The notes under the pieces: model-generated
Told to the model about the DNA's origin: nothing
What the model saw: only the letters and a program-made list of their open reading frames with translations
The model's database searches: none
Assembly (NCBI GenBank): GCA_022764045.1
Contig: JALERU010000014.1
Span: forward strand, 1-64,000
Direction of reading: 5' to 3'
Origin: Clostridiales bacterium
GTDB lineage: Bacteria; Bacillota; Clostridia; Oscillospirales; Oscillospiraceae
DNA length: 64,000 bases
Shown here: piece by piece, positions 33,067 to 42,251 of the stretch
Layout of the letters: each line of letters starts with the position of its first letter
Numbering within the stretch: position 1 is the stretch's first letter
Program-made: the position numbers and the translations under genes

Positions 33067-34251
33067 TCAGTGGAGGCAGAACAGGTGGTCCAGTTCATGT
33101 TCCTTCAGCTCAGAACCGATGACGCACAGGCGGCCGGTAAAGCTGGCGGGACCACGGCGGACATCCTGCTCACCGGGGACATAGTCGAAGTGAATCCAGG
33201 TGCCGTCGGTGCAGGGAACGATGCCCTTGGCGCGGAGCACCACGCCGTAGTGGGCTTCGTCGTTCAGCGCGGTCAGAGCACCGGTAATCTCCTCTTCGGT
33301 GTACTTGCGAGGCGTCTCGGCACCCCAACTGATGAAGATCTCATCCGCGTCGTGGTCATGGCCGCAGGAGCAGGTGCCGTCATGGTGATGGTGCTCATGG
33401 TCATGATCGTGGTGGTGTTCGTGCTCGTCGTGGTCATGATGGTGGTGTTCCTCGTGGTCATGGTCGTGGTGGTGCTCGTGTTCCTCGTGGTCATGGTCGT
33501 GGTGGTGCTCGTGTTCCTCGTGGTCATGGTCGTGGTGGTGCTCATGCTCGTCGTGATCATGATGGTGATGATGCTCATGGTCATGATCATGGTGATGATG
33601 GGCTTCGTCGTGGGCAGCCTGCTCGGCGGCCAGACGGGCCAGTTCCTCTTTCAGGGTGTCCTTGTTCTCCATGGTTTCCAGGATCAGCTTACCGTCCAGC
33701 TCTTCCCAGGGAGTGGTGATGATGGGGGCGTTGGCGTTGTGTTCCCGCAGCAGGGCGACGGTGTCTAGCAGCTTCTTTTCACTCATCCCGCCGGTGCGGC
33801 TGAGGACGATGGCGGCGGCGTGCTCAATCTGGTTGTTGTAGAACTCACCAAAGTTCTTCATATAGATTTTGCACTTGGTGGCGTCCGCCACGGTGACGAA
33901 GGCGTTGAGCTGGATCTCATGGTTGCCCAGACGCTGGACAGCGCCGATGACGTCGGAAAGCTTTCCGACGCCGGAGGGCTCAATGATAACCCGGTCAGGG
34001 TGGAACTGGAACAGGACCTGCTCCAGGGCCTGGCCAAAGTCACCCACCAAGCTGCAGCAGATACAGCCGGAGTTCATTTCGGTGATCTCTACCCCGGCGT
34101 CCTGCAGGAAGCCCCCGTCGATGCCGATCTCGCCGAACTCGTTTTCGATAAGCACCAGCTTTTCGCCCTGGTAGGCTTCCTGGATCAGCTTTTTAATCAG
34201 CGTGGTTTTACCAGCGCCCAGAAAACCGGAAAAAATATCAATCTTAGTCAT
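33067..34251 (-). CDS. G3E GTPase, CobW/ZNG1-like metallochaperone with long His-rich stretch
   Basis: The 394-residue protein has Walker A GFLGAGKT (9-16), the metal-binding GCICC (62-66), and a C-terminal CobW_C domain (from about 320). Between them lies an extraordinary His/Asp/Glu-rich segment of roughly 90 residues (about 215-303) built partly from an 11-residue repeat. Family members insert or store metals such as zinc, cobalt or nickel using GTP. The His stretch is likely a metal buffer or sensor. It lies 33 bp after the YhcC gene and 20 bp before the second G3E gene. Confidence 0.92.
   Translation of the reverse strand: MTKIDIFSGFLGAGKTTLIKKLIQEAYQGEKLVLIENEFGEIGIDGGFLQDAGVEITEMNSGCICCSLVGDFGQALEQVLFQFHPDRVIIEPSGVGKLSDVIGAVQRLGNHEIQLNAFVTVADATKCKIYMKNFGEFYNNQIEHAAAIVLSRTGGMSEKKLLDTVALLREHNANAPIITTPWEELDGKLILETMENKDTLKEELARLAAEQAAHDEAHHHHDHDHEHHHHHDHDEHEHHHDHDHEEHEHHHDHDHEEHEHHHDHDHEEHHHHDHDEHEHHHDHDHEHHHHDGTCSCGHDHDADEIFISWGAETPRKYTEEEITGALTALNDEAHYGVVLRAKGIVPCTDGTWIHFDYVPGEQDVRRGPASFTGRLCVIGSELKEHELDHLFCLH
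33390..33605. repeat. In-gene tandem repeat coding for the His-rich segment
   Basis: A 33-bp unit (reading TTCCTCGTGGTCATGGTCGT on the plus strand, then GGTGGTGCTCGTG) occurs about three times between 33450 and 33545, with degenerate CATGGTCATG/GTGGTGGTG units on both sides. Each unit adds 11 residues of the pattern HEEHEHHHDHD. Copy number may vary between strains without shifting the frame. Confidence 0.8.
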
Positions 34252-34284
34252 AGTAGGTTCCTCCTCTTAGGATTCATCGGATGT

Positions 34285-35205
34285 TTATTTTGGAACGAAT
34301 GGATGATACTGGCTGCCCTGCCGGACCTGATCCCGGGCAAAGGCGGCGCGGATCGCGTTGAGAACTTGTTTCTTATTGGCGCTCCACAAAGGGGCCAACA
34401 GGTCTTTCTTTGGGCCGTCTCCGGTGAGACGGTGGACGACCAGATCCGGCGGAAGGACCGCCAGACAGGCTTCCAGGATGTGGATATATTCCTCTTGGGT
34501 GAGGACAGGCACCTTGCCCTCCCGATAGTCCTGGGCCAGGTCGGTTCCTTCCAGAACGTGAAGAAGCTGCAGCTTAATCCCATCGGCACCGCTGGCGCCC
34601 ACATAGCGGGCGGTTTCTACCATATCTTCCATGGTTTCTCCGGGAAGCCCTAAAATCACATGGGTGATGACCTCCAAGCCGGCCTCTTTCAGACGGCGCA
34701 CCGCCTGATCGTATACAGGCAGCCCATAGCCCCGACGGATGTACCGGGCGCTTTCCGGGTGGATGGTTTGCAGGCCCAGTTCCACCCAGACGGGCTTGTC
34801 TCGGTTTAAGGTTTTCAGCAGAGAGAGAACCTCTGGGCCCAAGCAGTCCGGCCGGGTGGCGACGGAAAGGGCCACAATGTCCTCAAGCTCCAGGGCTTGG
34901 CGGAAGAGAGCTTCCAGATATGGCACAGGGGCATAGGTGTTGGTAAAGCTCTGAAAATAGGCAATGTACCGCCCATTTTTATTCTTGGCCGCCACCCGCT
35001 GTTTCGCCTGGGCAATCTGCTGGGAGATGCTGCCGCAAGCAGGCGCGGCAAAGTCACCGGAGCCCACGTCGCTGCAAAAAATGCAGCCCCGCTCCCCTAC
35101 GGTGCCGTCCCGATTGGGACAGGTCATGCCGCCGTCTAAGGCCAGCTTATAGACCTTGCAGCCAAATCGCTCCCTCATGGCCTGATGAAAAGAACGGTAT
35201 TCCAT
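34285..35205 (-). CDS. TIGR01212 family radical SAM protein (YhcC-like)
   Basis: The 306-residue protein has KLALDGGMTCPNRDGTVGERGCIFCSDVG near the N terminus, with three cysteines (C, C and C in the TCPNRDG...GCIFC block) typical of YhcC/Elp3-related radical SAM enzymes, and later LGLQTIHPESARYIRRGYG. The biochemical role is not established; RNA modification has been proposed. Its ATG at 35205 overlaps the stop of the thioesterase gene (TGATG), indicating translational coupling. Confidence 0.9.
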   Translation of the reverse strand: MEYRSFHQAMRERFGCKVYKLALDGGMTCPNRDGTVGERGCIFCSDVGSGDFAAPACGSISQQIAQAKQRVAAKNKNGRYIAYFQSFTNTYAPVPYLEALFRQALELEDIVALSVATRPDCLGPEVLSLLKTLNRDKPVWVELGLQTIHPESARYIRRGYGLPVYDQAVRRLKEAGLEVITHVILGLPGETMEDMVETARYVGASGADGIKLQLLHVLEGTDLAQDYREGKVPVLTQEEYIHILEACLAVLPPDLVVHRLTGDGPKKDLLAPLWSANKKQVLNAIRAAFARDQVRQGSQYHPFVPK

Positions 35206-35621
35206 CAGTCCGAGGGGATCTCGTCCAGCTTGCCGACGCAGAACATGGTAAAGGTGCCTCCGCACAGGAGAATTCCTTCCCTGTCGTGGATCTCTACCTC
35301 TACCACACAGATGGTGGAGCCCCGGCTTTTCACTCGCCCCTCGGCGATGAGATGGTCACTGTTGGTGTTCCGAAAGAACTCAAAGCTGTTGCTCACGGTG
35401 ACATAGCGCATCCCGTTGCTCCGGGCGGTGCCGCCGGCGGCGCAGTCGGCCATGGTGAGAAACATGCCGCCGTGCACGGCGCCATATAGGTTTCGGCTGA
35501 CCCGGGTCAGGTCGGCTTCCACTACGGCGTGGTCAGCCTCCATTTTGGTCAGGCGGATGCCATTGTGGAGCATAAAGGAATTTTTCCCGTTGGTGTTGTC
35601 CATCAGTGCCGTAAAGTCCAT
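35205..35621 (-). CDS. PaaI family hot-dog thioesterase
   Basis: The 138-residue single hot-dog domain has the active-site helix region NLYGAVHGGMFLTMADCAAGGTA (HGG and Asp) of PaaI/YdiI-type acyl-CoA thioesterases. It would hydrolyse an acyl- or aryl-CoA of unknown identity. GAGAGGACC precedes the ATG. It belongs to a closely packed minus-strand run (hydrolase, Smr, thioesterase, YhcC) with gaps of 1 and 22 bp and one overlap. Confidence 0.88.
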   Translation of the reverse strand: MDFTALMDNTNGKNSFMLHNGIRLTKMEADHAVVEADLTRVSRNLYGAVHGGMFLTMADCAAGGTARSNGMRYVTVSNSFEFFRNTNSDHLIAEGRVKSRGSTICVVEVEIHDREGILLCGGTFTMFCVGKLDEIPSD

Positions 35622-35643
35622 GGGGTCCTCTCTTTCCAGGTAA

Positions 35644-36006
35644 TTATAACAGGATAAAGGTCACACCGTTGTTGTACCGGTCCAGATCCTGGTCACGCCG
35701 GAGGGCGTCACACCGGGCGAATGCCCGGCGCGTAGCCTCCTCGAAAATGGAGAAATTCTCTCCTTTGATGAAATCTCGGATCTCTCCCCGGTCTTTGAGA
35801 CGGGCCAGATATTTTCGGCTTTCCGTGCGGATTCGGCCGCCGGTTCCGGAAGAACCGTAGCCGTGGATGATTTTCAGCACAGAGCAGCCCATGGAGCGGC
35901 TATGGTGAAGTTCGAAGGTCAGGCGCTTGATGGCCTGATCCACAAAAGGCATCCCCGCCTCCAGGTTGACCTCCCGGAGCAGGCTGCGCGGTTTTCCTCC
36001 CGCCAT
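35644..36006 (-). CDS. Smr domain protein
   Basis: The 120-residue protein is a lone Smr (MutS2 C-terminal) domain: VNLEAGMPFVDQAIKRLTFELHHS, then the glycine-rich VLKIIHGYGSSGTGGRIR, and a long charged tail. Smr domains are nucleases that cut branched DNA or, as in MutS2/SmrB, mRNA on collided ribosomes. The usual HGxG is HGYG here. It starts 1 bp after the upstream stop, so it is coupled to the glutamine amidotransferase-like gene. Confidence 0.85.
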   Translation of the reverse strand: MAGGKPRSLLREVNLEAGMPFVDQAIKRLTFELHHSRSMGCSVLKIIHGYGSSGTGGRIRTESRKYLARLKDRGEIRDFIKGENFSIFEEATRRAFARCDALRRDQDLDRYNNGVTFILL

Positions 36007-36007
36007 G

Positions 36008-36679
36008 TTAGGTGCCGCAGTGCTTCTGGCATTGTGCCAAGAAGAAGTCGAAAATTTTCTGACCGTCAGGGGTCCCGTTCTCCCCGGTCATTTGCTCCGG
36101 GTGAAACTGGACCGTCCAAATGGGTAACCCGCCGTGCTGCATGGCTTCCACTAAGCCAGCTTCGTCCCAAGCCGTTGCGTAAAGGCCCTGGCCGAACTTG
36201 CAGTTTGCCTGGTGATGGGAGCTGTTGACCACCATCTCCTGGCCATACAGATCCCCCAGCATGGTCATCATAGACAGGCGGATGGGATGAGACCGGTTCT
36301 CCCCTGCCGCCGTCTGGGCGTGGACCTGTAAAAGCTTGGGGGGCAGATCCTGATAAATGTTTCCGCCCAGGGCGATATTGACCACCTGATGGCCCCGGCA
36401 GATCCCCAGGATGGGCTTGTTTTCATAGACACAGCGGCTGACCAGAGCCAGTTCCACCTTGTCCCGGGGGCGGTCAATGTCATAGGAACCCTGGTTGGGC
36501 TCTAAAAATTCAGAGGGGTCCACATCCCCGCCGCCGGCCAGGATTAAGGCGTCGAAGTCCATTTCCGGGTCTGGGCAGTGAAAGGACAGGGGCTCTCCGC
36601 CAGCCTTTTCCACGGCGGCCTCATACAAGCCGCTGCTTTCCGGGGACCGGGAGATCAAAATACGAGGTTTCACAGGCAT
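36008..36679 (-). CDS. Gamma-glutamyl-gamma-aminobutyrate hydrolase family protein (peptidase C26)
   Basis: The 223-residue class I glutamine amidotransferase-like hydrolase has the nucleophile elbow GICRGHQ, the oxyanion region LILAGGGDVDPS and catalytic QFHPE. It resembles PuuD, which removes glutamate from gamma-glutamyl-GABA, but the substrate here is open. The ATG at 36679 follows AGGAGGA; the upstream in-frame codon at 36712 lies close to the promoter start. First gene of the minus-strand run, with its own promoter at 36721-36749. Confidence 0.88.
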   Translation of the reverse strand: MPVKPRILISRSPESSGLYEAAVEKAGGEPLSFHCPDPEMDFDALILAGGGDVDPSEFLEPNQGSYDIDRPRDKVELALVSRCVYENKPILGICRGHQVVNIALGGNIYQDLPPKLLQVHAQTAAGENRSHPIRLSMMTMLGDLYGQEMVVNSSHHQANCKFGQGLYATAWDEAGLVEAMQHGGLPIWTVQFHPEQMTGENGTPDGQKIFDFFLAQCQKHCGT

Positions 36680-36720
36680 TCCTCCTCTATCACTTGGGAT
36701 CAAAGATCGCATTTCTCTAT

Positions 36721-36749
36721 ATTATATCACAACTGCCGGGGATTGGAAA
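36721..36749 (-). promoter_or_regulatory. Promoter of the C26 hydrolase run
   Basis: On the minus strand TTTCCA (36749-36744) and a perfect TATAAT (36726-36721), 17-bp spacer. Confidence 0.6.
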
Positions 36750-36767
36750 CTATTTTTCATTGGCACG

Positions 36768-36801
36768 GCAAAGACGCACCGAAGCCTCGGTGCGTCTTTG
36801 C
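36768..36801. terminator. Terminator hairpin after groEL
   Basis: GCAAAGACGCACCGA (36768-36782) pairs perfectly with TCGGTGCGTCTTTGC (36787-36801). It ends groEL and separates it from the next minus-strand unit. Confidence 0.8.
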
Positions 36802-36836
36802 TACGGACTGACGAACCTTTCGTCTCCGTGAATATC

Positions 36837-38477
<1,641 letters not shown>

Positions 38478-38505
38478 TTATGTTCTCCTTCCGATTGGGT
38501 GTGGG

Positions 38506-38793
38506 TTAGTCTTCTACGATTGCCACGACGTCGCTCTGCTTGACGATGGTCAGCTGCTCGCCGTCGATCTTCACTTCTGTGCCCATGTACTTGCTGGTGA
38601 TGACCTTGTCACCGGGCTTCAGGATCATGGTCACTTCCTTACCGTCGATCATACCGCCGGGGCCCACGGCCACAACAACGGACAGGTCGGGCTTTTCCTT
38701 CGCGGCTGCGGTGAGGATGATGCCCCCCTTGGTGGTTTCTTCTGCTTCCAGGCGCTTGATGACAACGCGGTCAGCCAGAGGTTTCAGTGTCAT
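38506..38793 (-). CDS. groS: Co-chaperonin GroES
   Basis: The 95-residue protein caps the GroEL ring. It begins LKPLADRVVIKRLEAEETTKGGIIL with the mobile loop, and ends KQSDVVAIVED, both typical of the family. AAGGAGGAACC precedes the ATG. Transcribed from the CIRCE-bearing promoter just upstream. Confidence 0.98.
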   Translation of the reverse strand: MTLKPLADRVVIKRLEAEETTKGGIILTAAAKEKPDLSVVVAVGPGGMIDGKEVTMILKPGDKVITSKYMGTEVKIDGEQLTIVKQSDVVAIVED

Positions 38794-38845
38794 TTGGGGT
38801 TCCTCCTTAAAGATATATGTTCAAATTAGTTTTTTCGGATCTGAT

Positions 38846-38872
38846 TTAGCACTCTTTTTATTGGAGTGCTAA
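38846..38872 (-). promoter_or_regulatory. CIRCE operator (HrcA binding site)
   Basis: TTAGCACTC (38846-38854), 9 bp, GAGTGCTAA (38864-38872): a perfect match to the CIRCE consensus. It lies between the promoter and groES, so the HrcA repressor should control the operon. hrcA is not in the window. Confidence 0.98.
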
Positions 38873-38882
38873 CACAAGTATT

Positions 38883-38911
38883 ATAATACCCTTCCTTTGC
38901 CAATTCCGCAA
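38883..38911 (-). promoter_or_regulatory. groESL promoter
   Basis: On the minus strand TTGCGG (38911-38906) and TATTAT (38888-38883), 17-bp spacer, directly before CIRCE. A TATAAT overlaps the -10 region. Confidence 0.65.
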
Positions 38912-38989
38912 CATTGAAATTTCTGAAAAGGGAGTAGAATTAAACAGCTTTTTTGTGCACTTTTTCAGAAAGGGGTTTTTCCCGGATTT

Positions 38990-40126
38990 TCAAGGCTGTT
39001 TGCCCTTTTTTACCCCATATTGGAAGAGGTCGCACTTGATCATACCATTGTATAGTTTTCGTTTTTTGTCAGCGCTTCGGCCAAAGGTCCGCTCAAATTC
39101 TGTATGGGAGGAGAGAAGGTTTACCCGCCAGCCGGTTGGCAGTCCTCTTGTCGCCCTGCCAAAATCCCGGTATAATCCCTCGGCTTCTTTCTTTTCCATC
39201 AGCCGTTCACCATAGGGGGGGTTACTGACGATCCGGCCATAGGGCTCTGTGCGGGAAAAGGTTCGGGCGTCAGCCACGGAGAAGCGGACGATGTCTTCCA
39301 CATCGGCCTTCACGGCGTTTTCCTGGGCGATCTTCACGGCCTGGGGGTCGATATCGCCGCCCCAGATATCGTAGTTCCCCTCATATTCCAGGTCCATGGC
39401 CTCCCCTGCTGCGTCCACCCAGGCTTGGGAGGGCAGCCAGGCCCATTTCTGGGAGGAGAAGGTTCGCATCAGGCCGGGAGCGCGGTTTTTGGCGATGAGC
39501 GCGGCCTCAATGGCGATGGTGCCCGAGCCACAGAAGGGATCGCAGAAAGGGTCTCTCCCCCGATAGCCGGACAGAAGCACCAGGGCGGCGGCCAGGGTTT
39601 CCCGCAAGGGAGCCGCTACCCCAACGGCCCGGTAGCCCCGTTTATACAGGCCGGGGCCGGAGGTGTCCAGCATCAGGGAGGCGACGTCCTTCATGATGGA
39701 AAACTGAATTTGATACAGAGGGCCGGTCTCCGGCAGGGTTTCCCGGCTGTAAGCCTTCCCCAGACGGGTTGCCACCGCTTTTTTGATGATGGATTGGCAG
39801 GAAGGAACACTGTGCAGGGCGGAATTCAGGCTAAAGCCTTTCACCGGGAAGGCGCCGTCGGCGGGAATAAACTGCTCCCAAGGCAGGGATTTTGTGCCTT
39901 CAAAAAGCGCCTCAAAGGTTTTGGCCGGGAAGGTTCCAAGCACTACCAGTACCCGCTCCCCTGTGCGCAGGCGAAGATTCAGCCGGGGGATGTCCTGGGG
40001 CCCACCCTGACAAAACACCCGGCCATTCTCCGCCCGAACCTGGTCCATATGCATCCGCCGCAGCTCATCGGCGGTCAGTCCCTCCACTCCCAACAGGGTG
40101 GGAATGGCAAAGGTCAGCTTTTCCAT
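38990..40126 (-). CDS. THUMP-domain class I SAM-dependent RNA methyltransferase (RlmL/YpsC-like)
   Basis: The 378-residue protein has an N-terminal ferredoxin-like/THUMP region (about 1-160) and a C-terminal Rossmann methyltransferase with DPFCGSGTIAIEAAL and the NPPYGERL motif used for N2-guanine or adenine methylation. It resembles the N-terminal half of RlmL (m2G2445 of 23S rRNA) and Bacillus YpsC. GGAGGACAC precedes the ATG. Convergent position relative to nothing: its 3' end faces the groES promoter region. Confidence 0.9.
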   Translation of the reverse strand: MEKLTFAIPTLLGVEGLTADELRRMHMDQVRAENGRVFCQGGPQDIPRLNLRLRTGERVLVVLGTFPAKTFEALFEGTKSLPWEQFIPADGAFPVKGFSLNSALHSVPSCQSIIKKAVATRLGKAYSRETLPETGPLYQIQFSIMKDVASLMLDTSGPGLYKRGYRAVGVAAPLRETLAAALVLLSGYRGRDPFCDPFCGSGTIAIEAALIAKNRAPGLMRTFSSQKWAWLPSQAWVDAAGEAMDLEYEGNYDIWGGDIDPQAVKIAQENAVKADVEDIVRFSVADARTFSRTEPYGRIVSNPPYGERLMEKKEAEGLYRDFGRATRGLPTGWRVNLLSSHTEFERTFGRSADKKRKLYNGMIKCDLFQYGVKKGKQP

Positions 40127-40430
40127 GGGACGTGTCCTCCCCTACCACATGATTTCCTTCATCATATCGGAAAACCCTGCCAAAGGCAAGGGGGAGTTTT
40201 CAAAATGTGACCGGCGTCCGGGCAGCAAAAAGGTCAAGTCCTCCTGGGGAGACAGCGTGATCGGGGAATTCCAGTCAAATTCTCCTTCTTTTCTTGCAAT
40301 TATACTGCCTATGTGGTATGCTACAAACAGATGTAGTAGTGTGGCTTGCTGTATCCGGCTGGAACTCCCGGATGCTGGTCTGCCCTGTGTACATGAAAAT
40401 TTAATGGAAAGCTGAGATGATGCGTCCCTT
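40127..40430. other. Divergent intergenic region before the CNNM gene
   Basis: No gene is supported. It holds the promoter at 40294-40322 and a 5' leader of about 100 nt before the ATG at 40431. That start codon lacks a good Shine-Dalgarno sequence, the nearest purine run being GGAAAG about 20 bp upstream. Confidence 0.5.
40294..40322 (+). promoter_or_regulatory. Promoter of the CNNM transporter gene
   Basis: TTGCAA (40294-40299) and TATGCT (40317-40322), 17-bp spacer. Confidence 0.6.
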
Positions 40431-41684
40431 ATGGACAGTACCTGTATAGGAATTATTGTAATCCTTCTCATTCTGGTGGCCCTGTCCGCCTGGTGTTCCT
40501 CCACAGAAACCGCCTATTCCTCTGTGAACAAAGTGCGGCTGAAGAGCAAGGCTGAGGATGGCAACCAGCGGGCACAAAAAGCCCTAGACCTGCTGGAGGA
40601 CTATGATAAGCTCCTCTCCTGTATTCTCATTGGCAACAACATCGTAAACCTCACGGCGGCCACCTTGGGCACGGTGCTCTTTACCAAGCTCCTGCCGGTT
40701 TATGGCCCGGCGGTTTCCACCATTGTCCTGACGGTGGTGGTGCTGATTTTTGGCGAAATCACCCCCAAGACCCTGGCAAAGGACCAGGCAGAACGCTTTT
40801 GTATGCGCGCTGCCACGCCCCTCCGGGTCTGCATGGTGGTGCTCACCCCCCTGCACCTGTTCTTTGGTCTCTTCCAAAAGCTGATGGTCAAGCTCTTCCA
40901 CTCCCAGGAGGAGGAAGGCATCACCGAGGAAGAGCTCATTACCATGGTGGAGGAGGCCGAGAGTGAGGGCGGTCTGGAACACCATGAAAGTGAACTGATC
41001 CGTGCCGCCATTGAGTTTAACGACATGGAGGTAGAGGAGATCCTTACCCCTCGGGTGGATATCGTTGCCGCCCCAGATACCGTCACCATGGAGGAACTTT
41101 CGGTGCTCTTTGCCGAAAGCGGTTACTCCCGTATCCCTGTCTACCACACCTCAATCGACAATATCATTGGGCTCATTCATGAGAAGGATTTCTTCTCCGC
41201 CCGGTATCATAACCACACAGACATTACCAGCCTCATCTCCAAGGTGTTTTACACCACTGGCTCAGCGCAAATCTCCGATTTGCTGCGCTTGCTCCAGCGG
41301 AGAAAAAGCCACATGGCTGTGGTGGTGGATGACTACGGTGGCACCATGGGAATTGTCACCATGGAGGATATCCTGGAGGAACTGGTGGGTGAGATTTGGG
41401 ATGAGCACGACGAGATCATTGAGGAGTTCAAACCTCAGGAGGATGGCAGTTACCTGATTTCCTGCTCAGCCAACCTGGATGATCTCTTTGACCGGTTCTC
41501 CATTCGTGCCACAGATATTGACTCCGCGTCCATCAGCGGTTGGGTCCTGGACCAGCTGGGCCGTCTGCCGGTGGAGGGAGACCACTTTGTCTATGAAAAC
41601 CTGGACGTTACCGTCACACAGTTGGATCACCGCCGTATCCTGGAGATCCGGGTTGCTGTGATCCCGGAACCAGAAGAAGAATAA
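40431..41684 (+). CDS. CNNM/CorC family (hemolysin C-like) transporter, DUF21-CBS-CorC_HlyC
   Basis: The 417-residue protein has a DUF21 membrane domain (about 1-170, with NNIVNLTAATLGTVLF and EITPKTLAKDQAE), two CBS domains (about 200-320, with ILTPRVDIVA and MAVVVDDYGGTMGIVTMEDILEELVGEI) and a C-terminal CorC_HlyC domain. Relatives export Mg2+ or Co2+ with Na+. The old hemolysin label is not supported by function. Single gene with its own promoter and terminator. Confidence 0.93.
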   Translation: MDSTCIGIIVILLILVALSAWCSSTETAYSSVNKVRLKSKAEDGNQRAQKALDLLEDYDKLLSCILIGNNIVNLTAATLGTVLFTKLLPVYGPAVSTIVLTVVVLIFGEITPKTLAKDQAERFCMRAATPLRVCMVVLTPLHLFFGLFQKLMVKLFHSQEEEGITEEELITMVEEAESEGGLEHHESELIRAAIEFNDMEVEEILTPRVDIVAAPDTVTMEELSVLFAESGYSRIPVYHTSIDNIIGLIHEKDFFSARYHNHTDITSLISKVFYTTGSAQISDLLRLLQRRKSHMAVVVDDYGGTMGIVTMEDILEELVGEIWDEHDEIIEEFKPQEDGSYLISCSANLDDLFDRFSIRATDIDSASISGWVLDQLGRLPVEGDHFVYENLDVTVTQLDHRRILEIRVAVIPEPEEE

Positions 41685-41697
41685 TAAAAAGCCATGG

Positions 41698-41735
41698 AAA
41701 GGCACCCAAGAGCATCAGCTTGGGTGCCTTTTTTG
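41698..41735 (+). terminator. Terminator of the CNNM gene
   Basis: AAAGGCACCCAAG and CTTGGGTGCCTTT, loop AGCATCA-like, followed by TTTTG. Confidence 0.88.
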
Positions 41736-41772
41736 TATGCAGTGGGAACATTATATTTTGTTGCTCCGGGAG

Positions 41773-41856
41773 AATACTATCATCGTGTGCCTTACACGCA
41801 GCGGGCAATGCCCGCCTGAAAAATCGCTTGCGATTTTTTAGGTTAATTGATGATAC
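41773..41856. repeat. Multi-hairpin intergenic element, candidate family member C
   Basis: About 84 bp with ends GAATACTATCATC and GATGATAC. Three hairpins lie inside: CGTGT/ACACG, GCGGGC/GCCCGC and AAAAATCGC/GCGATTTTT. The ends recall the TACTATCATTCG terminus of copies A and B, but the internal stems differ, so membership is by design rather than by sequence. Confidence 0.5.
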
Positions 41857-41887
41857 AACCACGAAGTTTAGGAGGAAGGTGAAGTCC

Positions 41888-42070
41888 ATGAACCTCATTC
41901 CCTGCACAGATGACTGCATTTATCAGCAGGAGGGCCGCTGTACCCTGGCGCGGGCCGGGTCCAGCGGCATGCCCACGAAACAGGCAGGTTGCGTCCATTT
42001 CCTGCCTCGAGTTTCCCAAAGAAAAGACCCGCTGTCGGGTGGATTCCATGGCCGGCAAGAGACAGAATAA
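41888..42070 (+). CDS. Small four-cysteine protein
   Basis: The 60-residue protein starts MNLIPCTDDCIYQQEGRC and has cysteines at 6, 10, 18 and 35 (CX3CX7CX16C), a probable zinc or Fe-S site. Short proteins with this N-terminal pattern recur in Oscillospiraceae, sometimes wrongly named hydroxymyristoyl-ACP dehydratase. AGGAGGAAGG precedes the ATG. Residues after about 40 look less ordered, and a frameshift into the next frame would extend it, so the C terminus is uncertain. Confidence 0.65.
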   Translation: MNLIPCTDDCIYQQEGRCTLARAGSSGMPTKQAGCVHFLPRVSQRKDPLSGGFHGRQETE

Positions 42071-42251
42071 TCCTCTGGCAACCGGGCAAAACTTGACAGC
42101 AAAAGCCCTGAATTTGACAAGGATGGTCCGGCGCCGGCCAAACTTGACAGGAAAATCACCAAGCATGACAGCCTTTGTTGTGGCTGCCAAGGTTGATCGA
42201 TAGAATGAAAATAAGGAACGGGGATGACTTTCAAAGCCGAAGCCTTCCCTG

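Noticed and set aside
33390-33605. CRISPR-like repeat array
   Set aside because: Repeats are tandem without spacers, lie in frame within a GTPase gene and code for His-rich peptide.
41910-42203. 97-codon frame overlapping the small four-Cys protein
   Set aside because: Its start lies inside the better-supported gene and has no ribosome binding site. Kept only as a possible frameshifted tail in the TTGACA-array finding.
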